In this document: positions 1 through 6,917 of the stretch, one piece after another
How the letters are laid out: the number at the start of each line of letters is the position of its first letter
Numbering within the stretch: position 1 is the first letter of the stretch
Assembly: GCA_004298115.1 (NCBI GenBank)
Contig: SCRJ01000028.1
Coordinates: 1 to 42,538 of the forward strand
Source of the DNA: Acidobacteriota bacterium
GTDB lineage: Bacteria; Acidobacteriota; Thermoanaerobaculia; Thermoanaerobaculales; Thermoanaerobaculaceae
Length of the DNA stretch: 42,538 bases
Direction of reading: 5' to 3'
Made by a program: the position numbers and the translations under genes
Notes under the pieces: model-generated
Seen by the model: only the letters and a program-made list of their open reading frames with translations
What the model was told of the DNA's origin: nothing
Databases searched by the model: none

Positions 1-621
1 AGACTCCTTTGCCGGGCCGGAAACGGCGCCGTCGAACACCACCTGGACGAGACGGGCAAGGCGCGCGCGTCCGAACTCCACCTCGGGGTGGCACAGGCTC
101 ATCCCACGCGCGACCTCGAACGGCCCGACGAGCGCCCACGCCACGTCCTCGGCATCGCCGGGGCGCAGCTCTCCCGCGGCCATCCCCTCCCGCACCAGGC
201 CGGCCAACGTCTCGATGAAACGCTGGTGGATCGTCTCGAAGTCGAAGAACGGCGCCCCCTGCGGGGGCCCGTAGTAGATGGCGTCGATCACACGCATCAC
301 GTCGAGGTGCTGGAGCACGAGGTCGAACATCCGGTCGAGAAAGCGCGCGATGCGGTCCCGCGACGTCCCCGGCTCGCCCACCGCCGCCGTCGCCGTCGCC
401 TCGAACTCGGCCACCGCTTCCCGCATCATCGCCAGGAAAATCCCTTCCTTGCTGCCGAAGTGGTAGTAGAGGACGGGTTTGGTCACCCCGGCGGCGGCCA
501 CGATCTCGCGGACGGTGGTGGCCGCATACCCCTTGCTCGCGAACAGGGCGATCGCACCGGTCATCAACCGGCCGCGCACGCTGTCCTCGTGGTGCACGGG
601 GACCCTCCGAGTCTGCTCCAT
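1..621 (-). CDS. TetR/AcrR family transcriptional regulator (3' end cut by contig edge)
   Basis: The reading frame is open for 207 codons from an ATG at 621 down to base 1 without a stop, so the gene runs off the left edge. By the usual TetR length only a few residues should be missing. The N-terminus holds a typical TetR helix-turn-helix at about residues 12-58, with the pieces GAIALFASKGYAATTV, REIVAAAGVTK and LYYHFGSKEGIF. The C-terminal ligand domain includes RVIDAIYYGPP and is not specific enough to name a ligand. GGAGG lies nine bases before the ATG. The start region carries a strong promoter overlapped by palindromes (separate entries), which points to autoregulation. A divergent neighbour target is not obvious, because the next gene is read in the same direction. 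The family call is secure; the target genes are unknown. Confidence 0.93.
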   Translation of the reverse strand, partial: MEQTRRVPVHHEDSVRGRLMTGAIALFASKGYAATTVREIVAAAGVTKPVLYYHFGSKEGIFLAMMREAVAEFEATATAAVGEPGTSRDRIARFLDRMFDLVLQHLDVMRVIDAIYYGPPQGAPFFDFETIHQRFIETLAGLVREGMAAGELRPGDAEDVAWALVGPFEVARGMSLCHPEVEFGRARLARLVQVVFDGAVSGPAKES

Positions 622-666
622 CCCGACCTCCGTCCGGACGTAGGCGCCGTTTGAGTCACGGGCTCC

Positions 667-682
667 TACCTACCGGTAAGTA
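667..682. promoter_or_regulatory. Palindromic operator candidate 1 (over the -10 box)
   Basis: TACCTACCGGTAAGTA is an inverted repeat with one mismatch pair, centred at 674.5. It overlaps the -10 box and the likely transcription start of the tetR promoter. Its size and position are typical of TetR autorepression sites. That TetR is the binder is inference. Confidence 0.6.
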
Positions 683-706
683 TAGCAAGCCTGGTGAACC
701 TGTCAA
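679..706 (-). promoter_or_regulatory. Sigma-70 type promoter of the tetR gene
   Basis: On the minus strand a perfect TTGACA (706-701) is followed after 16 bases by TATACT (684-679). The predicted start of transcription is near 672, about 50 bases before the ATG at 621. Such a match in very GC-rich DNA is unlikely by chance. Two palindromes overlap its two boxes. Confidence 0.8.
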
Positions 707-712
707 CAGGTT
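697..712. promoter_or_regulatory. Palindromic operator candidate 2 (over the -35 box)
   Basis: AACCTGTCAACAGGTT is a perfect inverted repeat of two 7-base arms with a 2-base spacer. It contains the -35 hexamer of the tetR promoter. Confidence 0.5.
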
Positions 713-723
713 ACCGAGCGGTA
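712..723. promoter_or_regulatory. Palindromic operator candidate 3 (upstream of the -35 box)
   Basis: TACCGAGCGGTA is a perfect inverted repeat of 5-base arms with a 2-base spacer. It shares TACC/GGTA half-site character with candidate 1. The two centres are 43 bases apart, close to four helical turns, so one face of the DNA could hold two dimers. Confidence 0.45.
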
Positions 724-821
724 GGCCACCAACACCGCATTGTACGCACCGTCTTTGCCGGGGTTTCGCCGTCGTCGCCCGGCCGGCGTCCGCGGCGGGT
801 ATGGGCGTTTCCCCGCGGTCC

Positions 822-1319
822 TCAGCGCAATCGGGCGTCGAGCGCGGCGAGCACCGCCCCGACCACGCGGCGCCCCTGGGCGAGCAGGAGCAGGTTGTCG
901 CGCGGTCGCGCCTCCCCGCCGACCGGGTCGTCCGCCGCGCACCCGCAACCGGTGCGGGCGGTGGAGTCGCCGCCAGCGCGAAGGAGGGCATCGACGAACG
1001 CGTCGGGAGCGTTTGGGGCGGGTTCAGCGAGCACCGCGACCCGCACCGCCCCGGCGCCGGGGTCGACCCTGACCTCCACCAGGAACGGATGCCGCTCGTA
1101 GCCGCCCGCAACCAGCACCGCCCGGATCACGGCCCGCCCGTCGTCGGCGCCGGGGTGGACCGTCGCGTCCTGGACCCCGGCCACCGCGAGGGCGTCGAGC
1201 GCCGCCGCGACGACCTCGGCCGGCGACCGGCCGTGGACCGTCCGCACCGACGGCTCGCGCGCGGCCGACACGCAGCCGGCCGCGACGAGCACGACGATGG
1301 CTGTCCTGAACGGGCGCAT
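822..1319 (-). CDS. Small predicted lipoprotein of unknown function
   Basis: This gene encodes 165 residues from the ATG at 1319. A GTG at 1346 would add nine residues before the signal peptide and is less likely. The N-terminus MRPFRTAIVVLVAAGC is a short lipoprotein signal with a lipobox ending at Cys16, so the product should be membrane-anchored outside the cytoplasm. The rest alternates alpha and beta stretches and has a late CGC motif in a Gly/Asp-rich segment (RTGCGCAADD). I recognise no family. It is read leftward, 62 bases from the divergent ketosynthase pair, and lies upstream of tetR in the same direction. A link to the ketosynthase products is possible but unsupported by motif. Confidence 0.75.
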   Translation of the reverse strand: MRPFRTAIVVLVAAGCVSAAREPSVRTVHGRSPAEVVAAALDALAVAGVQDATVHPGADDGRAVIRAVLVAGGYERHPFLVEVRVDPGAGAVRVAVLAEPAPNAPDAFVDALLRAGGDSTARTGCGCAADDPVGGEARPRDNLLLLAQGRRVVGAVLAALDARLR

Positions 1320-1367
1320 GGCGGCGGTTCCCGGCGCAGCATACACCGGCGAGCTGCGCCGCTCCGC

Positions 1368-1373
1368 TATACT
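1368..1373 (+). promoter_or_regulatory. -10 box directly before the ketosynthase start (leaderless candidate)
   Basis: TATACT ends eight bases before the ATG at 1382. No Shine-Dalgarno-like sequence sits between them, and no good -35 box is visible. If this box is used, transcription would begin at or just before the start codon. Confidence 0.4.
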
Positions 1374-1381
1374 TCGACCGC

Positions 1382-2599
1382 ATGAGCGAGGTCTGGATCA
1401 CCGGCATCGGGCTCGTCACCGCCCTGGGGCCGGACCGGGAGACGACGTGGCGGCGCCTGGTGGCGGGCGAGAGCGGTATCGGCACGGTCACGCTGTTCGA
1501 CACGGCAGGGTTCCGGACCAGCATCGCCGCCGAGGTCGACGCCGCCGGGCTCGCGCTTCCGGTGCTCGACCGGACCGTCCTCGGCCACGCCAGCCGGGCC
1601 AGCCGGTTCGCGCTGGCGGCCGCCGCCGAAGCCGTCGCCGACGCCGGCCTGGCGTCCGGGCGGCTCGATCCCCACCCCTGGGCGCTCGTGCTCGGCGGCG
1701 GCACCGCCGGTCTGTTCGAGGCGGAGGCGTTCGTGGCGCGGCGGCTGCGGGGCGGCGCCCGCGTGCGCGGCCTGGGGGAACTCGTCGATGTGCCGCAGGA
1801 TGCCCCCTCCGACCGGCTCGGCCTGGCGTTCGGCCTGACCGGCCCTCGCATCACCGTGACCACGGCGTGCTCCTCGTCCACGATCGCGGTCGGGCTGGCC
1901 GCCGAGATGATCCGGGGCGGGGAGGCGACGGTGGCGCTCGCCGGCGGCGCCGACGCCCTCTGCCGCCTGACCTACGCCGGGTTCAACTCGCTCCACGCCG
2001 TCGACGCCGAACCGGCCAAGCCGTACGACCGGCGCCGGCACGGGCTCTCGCTCGGCGAGGGTGCGGCGGTGCTCGTGGTCGAGGACGCCGGTCATGCGCG
2101 CGGCCGCGGCGCCCGCCCGTACGCGCGGGTGCTCGGGTACGGCGCGACCAACGACGCATTTCACATGACCCAGCCGGAGCCTTCCGGCGCGGCATGGGAG
2201 CGCACCCTGCGTGCCGCGCTCGCCGACGCCGGCGTCGGCGCCGACACCGTGGATTACGTCAACGGCCACGGCACCGCGACGGAGCAGAACGACCCGGCCG
2301 AGTGCGCCGCCTACGGGCGGGTCTTCGCGGGGCGCCTGGCGGACGTACCGGTGTCGTCGGTCAAGGGCGCGCTCGGCCACTGTCTCTGCGCTGCGGGGGG
2401 GATCGAGGCGGCGATCACGGCGCTCGCGATCGCCCGTGCGACGCTGCCTCCGACGGTCGGTTTCGCCGCGGCCGATCCGGCGTGCCCGGTCGATCCGGTT
2501 GCCGGCACCGGCCGGCGCGGGTCCGTCGACGTCGCGGTGTCCGCCTCGTTCGCGTTCGGCGGTAACTCCGCCGCGCTGGTGCTCGGGGGCGCCGCGTGA
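1382..2599 (+). CDS. Beta-ketoacyl-ACP synthase, catalytic subunit (KS-alpha type)
   Basis: This 405-residue protein is a thiolase-fold ketosynthase that would condense malonyl-ACP with an acyl chain. All catalytic residues are visible: nucleophile Cys163 in TACSSS, His296 in VNGHGTAT, Lys328 in SSVKGALGH and His333. The second histidine motif reads GHCLCAAGG instead of the usual GHxxGAAG. The length matches FabF-like and type II polyketide KS-alpha proteins. The stop overlaps the GTG of the next gene by four bases (GTGA), so the two are translationally coupled and probably form a heterodimer. No acyl carrier protein, ketoreductase or dehydratase is in the window, so the product cannot be named. 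Fatty acid, aryl polyene and type II polyketide systems all remain possible. Confidence 0.93.
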   Translation: MSEVWITGIGLVTALGPDRETTWRRLVAGESGIGTVTLFDTAGFRTSIAAEVDAAGLALPVLDRTVLGHASRASRFALAAAAEAVADAGLASGRLDPHPWALVLGGGTAGLFEAEAFVARRLRGGARVRGLGELVDVPQDAPSDRLGLAFGLTGPRITVTTACSSSTIAVGLAAEMIRGGEATVALAGGADALCRLTYAGFNSLHAVDAEPAKPYDRRRHGLSLGEGAAVLVVEDAGHARGRGARPYARVLGYGATNDAFHMTQPEPSGAAWERTLRAALADAGVGADTVDYVNGHGTATEQNDPAECAAYGRVFAGRLADVPVSSVKGALGHCLCAAGGIEAAITALAIARATLPPTVGFAAADPACPVDPVAGTGRRGSVDVAVSASFAFGGNSAALVLGGAA

Positions 2600-3741
2600 G
2601 CGCCGCCAGGGTCTACGTCCGCGCGGCCGGCGCCGTGACGCCCGCCGGCACGGGCGTCGCGGCGTTGCGGCGCGCCGCGGCCGATCCCGGCTGGCACCCG
2701 GCACTCGGTCTGCCCCGCCCGGACGCGGAGCCGCTCCCGGTCGCCGTGTGCCGCGAGTTCACCACCAAGGACATCGTGCCGCCCCTCCTGGCCAGACGCC
2801 TCGACCGCCCCTCCCGCCTGCTGGCGGTGGCGGCCCGCGAGGCGCTGCGGGCGGCCGGCGAGCCGCTGCCGTGGGCGCCGGAACGGGTCGGGGTCACGGC
2901 CGGCACCTGGAACTCCGGGACGTCGGCGCTCGTCGAGGTGCTGCGGGCGGTGTTCCTGACCTCCCCGGACGAAGCCCCGCCCGCTCAGTTCCCCTCCACC
3001 GTGGCCAACGCGCCGGCGAGCCAACTCGGCATCCTCGACAAGCTCGGCGGTCCCAACATCACCTTCGCCGAGAAGCAGGTCGGCGGCTTGCGGGCGATCG
3101 TCGAGGCCGCCCGGCTACTCCTCGCCCGGCGGGCCGACGCGGTGGTCGCCTGCGGCGTCGACGAGGGGGACTGGCTCAACGCCGAGGGCTACGCCCGCCT
3201 GCGGGCGCTCGCGGCGCCGGGCCGGGCGGGCATGGTGCTGGGCGAAGGGGCCGGCGTGCTCGTCCTCGCGGGCGATCCCGGCCCGGCGCCGATCGCGGCG
3301 GTCGCCGGCTGGGGTTCGGCGTCGGCGCCCGCCCCACCCCACCGCTACCCGGCGGACGCCGCGGCGCTGGCGGCCGCGTGCGTACAGGCGCTCGCACGCG
3401 CCGGCATCACCGCCTCCGAGGTCGACCTCGTGGTCAGCGCGGCCAACGGCATCCCGGCCCTCGCCGCCCTGGAGCTGGCCGCGATGGACGCCGTCTTCGC
3501 CGGCCACCGCCCGGCCGCCCTGGGGGTCGCCGAGCGCCTCGGCGAAGGAGCCGCCGGCGGGGCGCTGCGGGCCGTCGTCGCGGCGATGACGGTAGCCGGC
3601 GCCGTGCTCCCCGTCTGGGGGTGCCCGGCCCACCTCGCGGCGGCCGGCTACCCGGCGCTCCTCGGCCCCGCGCGCGTCGCCCTGGTCGCCGGCCAAGCCG
3701 GGGGGGGCTCGGCGGTCGCCCTCGTGCTCACCGCCGTCTGA
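2596..3741 (+). CDS. Ketosynthase-like partner without catalytic residues (KS-beta / chain-length-factor type)
   Basis: This 381-residue protein starts at a GTG that overlaps the stop of the upstream ketosynthase. It keeps the ketosynthase fold signatures FPSTVANAPAS, LGGPNITF and VLGEGAGVLVLAG. An ungapped alignment to its partner puts Gln161 at the nucleophilic cysteine position, Ala283 at the first histidine, Ala312 at the lysine and Glu317 at the second histidine, so it should not condense on its own. Cys-to-Gln replacement is the known mark of chain-length factors in type II polyketide synthases, and aryl polyene clusters also carry a cysteine-free partner. Its likely role is to shape the product length in a heterodimer with the upstream protein. 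The Gln assignment depends on my hand alignment. Confidence 0.85.
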   Translation: MSAARVYVRAAGAVTPAGTGVAALRRAAADPGWHPALGLPRPDAEPLPVAVCREFTTKDIVPPLLARRLDRPSRLLAVAAREALRAAGEPLPWAPERVGVTAGTWNSGTSALVEVLRAVFLTSPDEAPPAQFPSTVANAPASQLGILDKLGGPNITFAEKQVGGLRAIVEAARLLLARRADAVVACGVDEGDWLNAEGYARLRALAAPGRAGMVLGEGAGVLVLAGDPGPAPIAAVAGWGSASAPAPPHRYPADAAALAAACVQALARAGITASEVDLVVSAANGIPALAALELAAMDAVFAGHRPAALGVAERLGEGAAGGALRAVVAAMTVAGAVLPVWGCPAHLAAAGYPALLGPARVALVAGQAGGGSAVALVLTAV

Positions 3742-3756
3742 ACCGCCGGTGTCCGG

Positions 3757-4221
3757 TCACGCGCCCAACCACGCCTCGAGCTGGCGGGCGATCCGGGCGG
3801 CGTGGGTCCCTGGCCAGTAGAGCCGGCCGCACCGGTCGCAGGACACGAACCGAGGCGCGTTCGCGGCGACGTACGGCGGCACCCGGTCCCGCACCGTCTC
3901 CCTCGCGACCTCATCCAACGCGCCGTTGCAGCGCGAGCAGCGCGTGAGGAACCGCGCCGGCTCCACCGTCAGCGGCACGCGCCCCCGCAGCTCGCGGATC
4001 TGCGCCGCCACCCCGGCGCGGCGCAGGAGCACCACCCGCGGGCCGGCGAGCGCCGCGAGGCGGCCGTCGCAGGTGAGCAGCCAGCGCCCCTCCCCCCTCG
4101 CCCGGCCCGCGAGCGGAAGGCCGGACAGTGCCGGGTCGAACGACACGTCGTAGCCGGCGAACCGTAACCAGCGGGCAAGACGCCCGAGCATGGCGTCGCA
4201 GGCGAACCGCAACTCCCCCAC
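3757..4221 (-). CDS. Mut7-C (DUF82) RNase-domain protein with zinc ribbon
   Basis: This 154-residue protein starts at a GTG at 4221. Its N-terminal half is a PIN-like domain with FACDAMLGRLARWLR and LLTCDGRLA, the usual conserved acidic positions of the Mut7-C family. The C-terminal half carries a zinc ribbon with CSRC at about residue 94 and CDRC at about residue 130. The family was named from the C-terminus of the animal Mut-7 exonuclease, and its bacterial substrates are not established. It is convergent with the ketosynthase pair (15 bases between the stops, no hairpin seen) and divergent from the DUF465 gene. The family call is secure; the role is unknown. Confidence 0.88.
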   Translation of the reverse strand: MGELRFACDAMLGRLARWLRFAGYDVSFDPALSGLPLAGRARGEGRWLLTCDGRLAALAGPRVVLLRRAGVAAQIRELRGRVPLTVEPARFLTRCSRCNGALDEVARETVRDRVPPYVAANAPRFVSCDRCGRLYWPGTHAARIARQLEAWLGA

Positions 4222-4288
4222 GCCCCGATTCTAGTGTGCTAGCATTCCTGTGGATGCGGCCCACCACCCAACAACCTCGGAGGCGTGC

Positions 4289-4507
4289 ATGACTTCAATG
4301 CAGCAACTGCGCGACCAGATGGCGGATCAGGACCCAGAGTACCGTCGGCTCCTCGAGGAACACCACAAGCGGGCGCAACGCCTGGAGGAGCTCTCCCGCA
4401 AAGGCTGGCTGACCAACGAGGAGGAGCAGGAGGAGAAGCGTCTCAAGAAAGAGAAGCTTCAGCTCAAGGACCAGATGGAAGCGCGCGCCCGCAGCCACGG
4501 CGCGTAG
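4289..4507 (+). CDS. DUF465 / YdcH-like small coiled-coil protein
   Basis: This gene encodes 72 residues, almost all charged helix, with the typical DUF465 pattern HKRAQRLEEL followed by EKRLKKEKLQLKDQ. The ATG at 4289 is chosen because GGAGG sits five bases upstream. An in-frame GTG at 4250 would add 13 unrelated residues. Proteins of this family are small, cytoplasmic and of unknown function. The gene lies seven bases before the phosphatidylserine decarboxylase gene and is probably the first gene of that operon. Confidence 0.85.
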   Translation: MTSMQQLRDQMADQDPEYRRLLEEHHKRAQRLEELSRKGWLTNEEEQEEKRLKKEKLQLKDQMEARARSHGA

Positions 4508-4514
4508 AACCCCG

Positions 4515-5159
4515 ATGGTGCCGTTCGCCCCGGAAGGTTACCCCTTCGTGTTGGTCCCGGCCATGGCCGGGATTCTTGCCTGGGTCTTCGGATATCCGAT
4601 CCTGGCCTGGGCCTGCTGGCTCGCCATGGTGGCGTGCGTCGCGTTCTTCCGCGACCCGGCCCGGCGTTCCGATGCCGCCCCCGAGGTCGTCCTCGCCCCC
4701 GCCGACGGCAAGGTCCTCTCGGTGGGTGCCGCCCCCGCGGCGCTCGCCGAGCGCGGCCTGCCGCAACAGGTCTCGATCTTCATGTCGCCCGCCAACGTCC
4801 ATGTCAACCGGGCGCCGGTGAGCGGCTGGGTGCGCGAGGCGACCCACACCCCGGGAAAGCACTTCCCGGCGTTCCGCGACAAGGCCTCGGACCTCAACGA
4901 GCACAGCTTCGTGCTGATCGAGGGTGACAACGGGCCCGTCGCCTACAAGCAGATCGCCGGTTCCCTCGCCCGCCGGGTCGTCTGTGACCTCGCCGCCGGT
5001 CAGCGCGTCGAGCGCGGCCGCCGCGTCGGCCTCATCAAGTTCGGGTCGCGGGTGGACCTCTTCCTGCCGGCCGGCGCGAGCGTCGAGGTCGCACCCGGCC
5101 GCATCACCCGCGCGGGCGTCACGCCGGTCGCGCGTTTCGCGCCGGGACCCCGGCCATGA
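4515..5159 (+). CDS. psd: Phosphatidylserine decarboxylase
   Basis: This 214-residue enzyme is of the short, archaeal-like type and converts phosphatidylserine to phosphatidylethanolamine at the membrane. Two hydrophobic stretches lie at residues 12-45. The conserved blocks APADGKV, SPANVHVNRAPV (His96) and LIKFGSRVDLFLP are present. Gly177-Ser178 is the expected self-cleavage site that makes the pyruvoyl cofactor from the serine. Its stop overlaps the ATG of pssA by four bases (ATGA), and the two enzymes act in sequence, which strongly supports both calls. Confidence 0.95.
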   Translation: MVPFAPEGYPFVLVPAMAGILAWVFGYPILAWACWLAMVACVAFFRDPARRSDAAPEVVLAPADGKVLSVGAAPAALAERGLPQQVSIFMSPANVHVNRAPVSGWVREATHTPGKHFPAFRDKASDLNEHSFVLIEGDNGPVAYKQIAGSLARRVVCDLAAGQRVERGRRVGLIKFGSRVDLFLPAGASVEVAPGRITRAGVTPVARFAPGPRP

Positions 5160-5980
5160 GGGTGGGGCCGCCCCGCCGGCGCACCCCCAGGCGACCGGCC
5201 CGCGAGTCGTTGCGGCGCGGGATCTATGTGCTGCCGTCGCTGTTCACCGTGGGCAACATGCTGTGCGGCTTCGCGGCGGTGCTGTACGCCATCCACGACC
5301 AGCTCGAGCGGGCGGGGTGGCTGATCGTCCTCGCCGGTTTGCTCGACGGCCTCGACGGACGGATCGCGCGCCTGACGCACTCCACCTCGGAGTTCGGCAA
5401 GGAGTACGACTCTCTGGCCGACGTCGTCAGCTTCGGCGTCGCGCCGGCCATCCTCGCCTACCAGTGGGGGCTCCGGGGCGTCGGCCGCTGGGGCTGGGCC
5501 GTCGCGTTCATGTTCCTCGTCGCCGGTTCGGTGCGGCTCGCCCGTTTCAACGTCAAGGCGGGGGTGGGCGACCGCCGCTTCTTCACCGGCCTGCCGATTC
5601 CGGGCGGGGCCGGTGCGCTGACGATGATGGTCCTGGTGGCCCTCAACTTCGAGCTCGCCGTGCCGCGGGCGCTCGCGGTCGTCGCGTCGGTGTTCGTGTT
5701 CCTGGTTTCGATCCTGATGGTGTCGACGATCCCGTACCGATCGTTCAAGGAGTACAGCCTCCGCCAGCGCTGGCCGGCGACCGCGTTCTTCGTGATCGCT
5801 CTGATCGTGGCCGTGATCGCCTTCACGCCACTCCCCGCGATGGCGTTGTTGCTCAGCGTCTACCTGGTGGCGGGACCGGCCGAGTACCTGGTCCGCCACC
5901 TCCGGCGGCCCGCCGTCGTGCCGCCACCGCTCCAGCCGGCCGCCAAACCGGCCCCGCCCGCGCATGCTGACCATCCTTGA
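5156..5980 (+). CDS. pssA: CDP-diacylglycerol-serine O-phosphatidyltransferase
   Basis: This 274-residue integral membrane enzyme makes phosphatidylserine from CDP-diacylglycerol and serine, the substrate of the upstream decarboxylase. The CDP-alcohol phosphotransferase motif is complete: Asp67-Gly68, Ala71-Arg72, Gly81, Asp85 and Asp89, with a further Asp64 before it. SFGVAPA follows, as is typical of PssA. Several hydrophobic helices follow up to about residue 250, then a Pro/Ala-rich tail. It overlaps psd by four bases and the next gene by 17 bases, so the operon is tightly coupled. Confidence 0.95.
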   Translation: MRVGPPRRRTPRRPARESLRRGIYVLPSLFTVGNMLCGFAAVLYAIHDQLERAGWLIVLAGLLDGLDGRIARLTHSTSEFGKEYDSLADVVSFGVAPAILAYQWGLRGVGRWGWAVAFMFLVAGSVRLARFNVKAGVGDRRFFTGLPIPGGAGALTMMVLVALNFELAVPRALAVVASVFVFLVSILMVSTIPYRSFKEYSLRQRWPATAFFVIALIVAVIAFTPLPAMALLLSVYLVAGPAEYLVRHLRRPAVVPPPLQPAAKPAPPAHADHP

Positions 5981-6917
5981 CCCCACCTCGCTGCTCGGAC
6001 GCGAGATCATGGCGCGGCTCGCGCGGGTGTCGCCGGGCGTTCGCCCGCGGCTGCTCCACACCGCCGCCGATCCCGAGCACCTGATCGCGGAGGTGGCGGG
6101 CGAGCCCGCGCTCGTCGCACCGCTCACGGACCTCGACGAGCTCGAGGGGAGCGCGATCGTCATCCTCACCACCCCGCCCGCCGTCGCGGCGGCGGGTGAG
6201 CGCCTCCTCGCCTGGCTGCGCGCGCACCCGCGCGTGGCTTTTGTGGACTGCACGCAGCCCGGGATCGCGGGGGGCGCGGCGCGGTGCGTCGTCGACGTCG
6301 TGCCGCCGGTGCGGCCGTCGCCGCCGTGGTACCACCTTGCCGACCCGGCCCTCGCCGCTCCCGCGCGGCTGCTCGCGGCCCTCGCCCCGATCGCGCCCGA
6401 GACGGCTCGCCTCACCGTGCTGTGCCCCGCGGCGGGCTTCGGCGCCGAGGGGCTCGAGGAACTGGCGGCCCAGGGAGCGGCGCGCCTGTCCGGGCACCCC
6501 GAACGCAAGGCCGTCCACCTCCCCGGCGTGCTGGCGTTCGATCTCGTTCCCGCGCCGGACGAACGTTCGCGGTATCTCGAAGCCCAACTCGCCGAGGTCT
6601 TCCCGCGCCTGGAGACGAGCGCGACCGTGATCGACGCCGGCGTATTCCACGGCCACCTGGCGACGGTGACGGCCACCTGCGCCGAAGAACCCGGCCTCGA
6701 GCGCGTCCGCGCGCTGATACGATCGACCCCCGGGATGCGCCTGCCGCGCCGCAACGAAACCACGAGCGTGGCCGGCGCCGTCGAGCGGGGGGGAATCGTC
6801 TGCGGCGGCCTCCACGTGCGGGGCCGGACGGTGAGCGCGTGGCTGTGTGCCGACGGGTTGCGGGTCGGCGGCGCCGAGGCCGTGGCCGACCTCGTGACCT
6901 CCATCACCGCTTCGTGA
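5964..6917 (+). CDS. Aspartate-semialdehyde-dehydrogenase-like protein without catalytic cysteine (USG-1-like)
   Basis: This 317-residue protein has the family layout: a Rossmann N-terminus (LDPTSLLGREIMARL), a VFHGHLATVTA block matching the GHS-like substrate segment, and a late dimerisation domain. The segment that normally reads NPNCST is ADPALAAPARLLAAL here, so the nucleophilic cysteine appears to be replaced. The same loss is known in the Usg protein of enterobacteria, whose function is not settled. The start at 5964 overlaps pssA by 17 bases, linking it to phospholipid synthesis by position. It ends inside the 3' end of the convergent exported-protein gene (14-base overlap). A dehydrogenase role in lysine or threonine synthesis is unlikely. 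Confidence 0.72.
   Translation: MLTILDPTSLLGREIMARLARVSPGVRPRLLHTAADPEHLIAEVAGEPALVAPLTDLDELEGSAIVILTTPPAVAAAGERLLAWLRAHPRVAFVDCTQPGIAGGAARCVVDVVPPVRPSPPWYHLADPALAAPARLLAALAPIAPETARLTVLCPAAGFGAEGLEELAAQGAARLSGHPERKAVHLPGVLAFDLVPAPDERSRYLEAQLAEVFPRLETSATVIDAGVFHGHLATVTATCAEEPGLERVRALIRSTPGMRLPRRNETTSVAGAVERGGIVCGGLHVRGRTVSAWLCADGLRVGGAEAVADLVTSITAS

Noticed and set aside
5964-6917. Calling this gene asd (aspartate-semialdehyde dehydrogenase)
   Set aside because: The catalytic cysteine segment is not conserved, so the enzyme activity is not supported.
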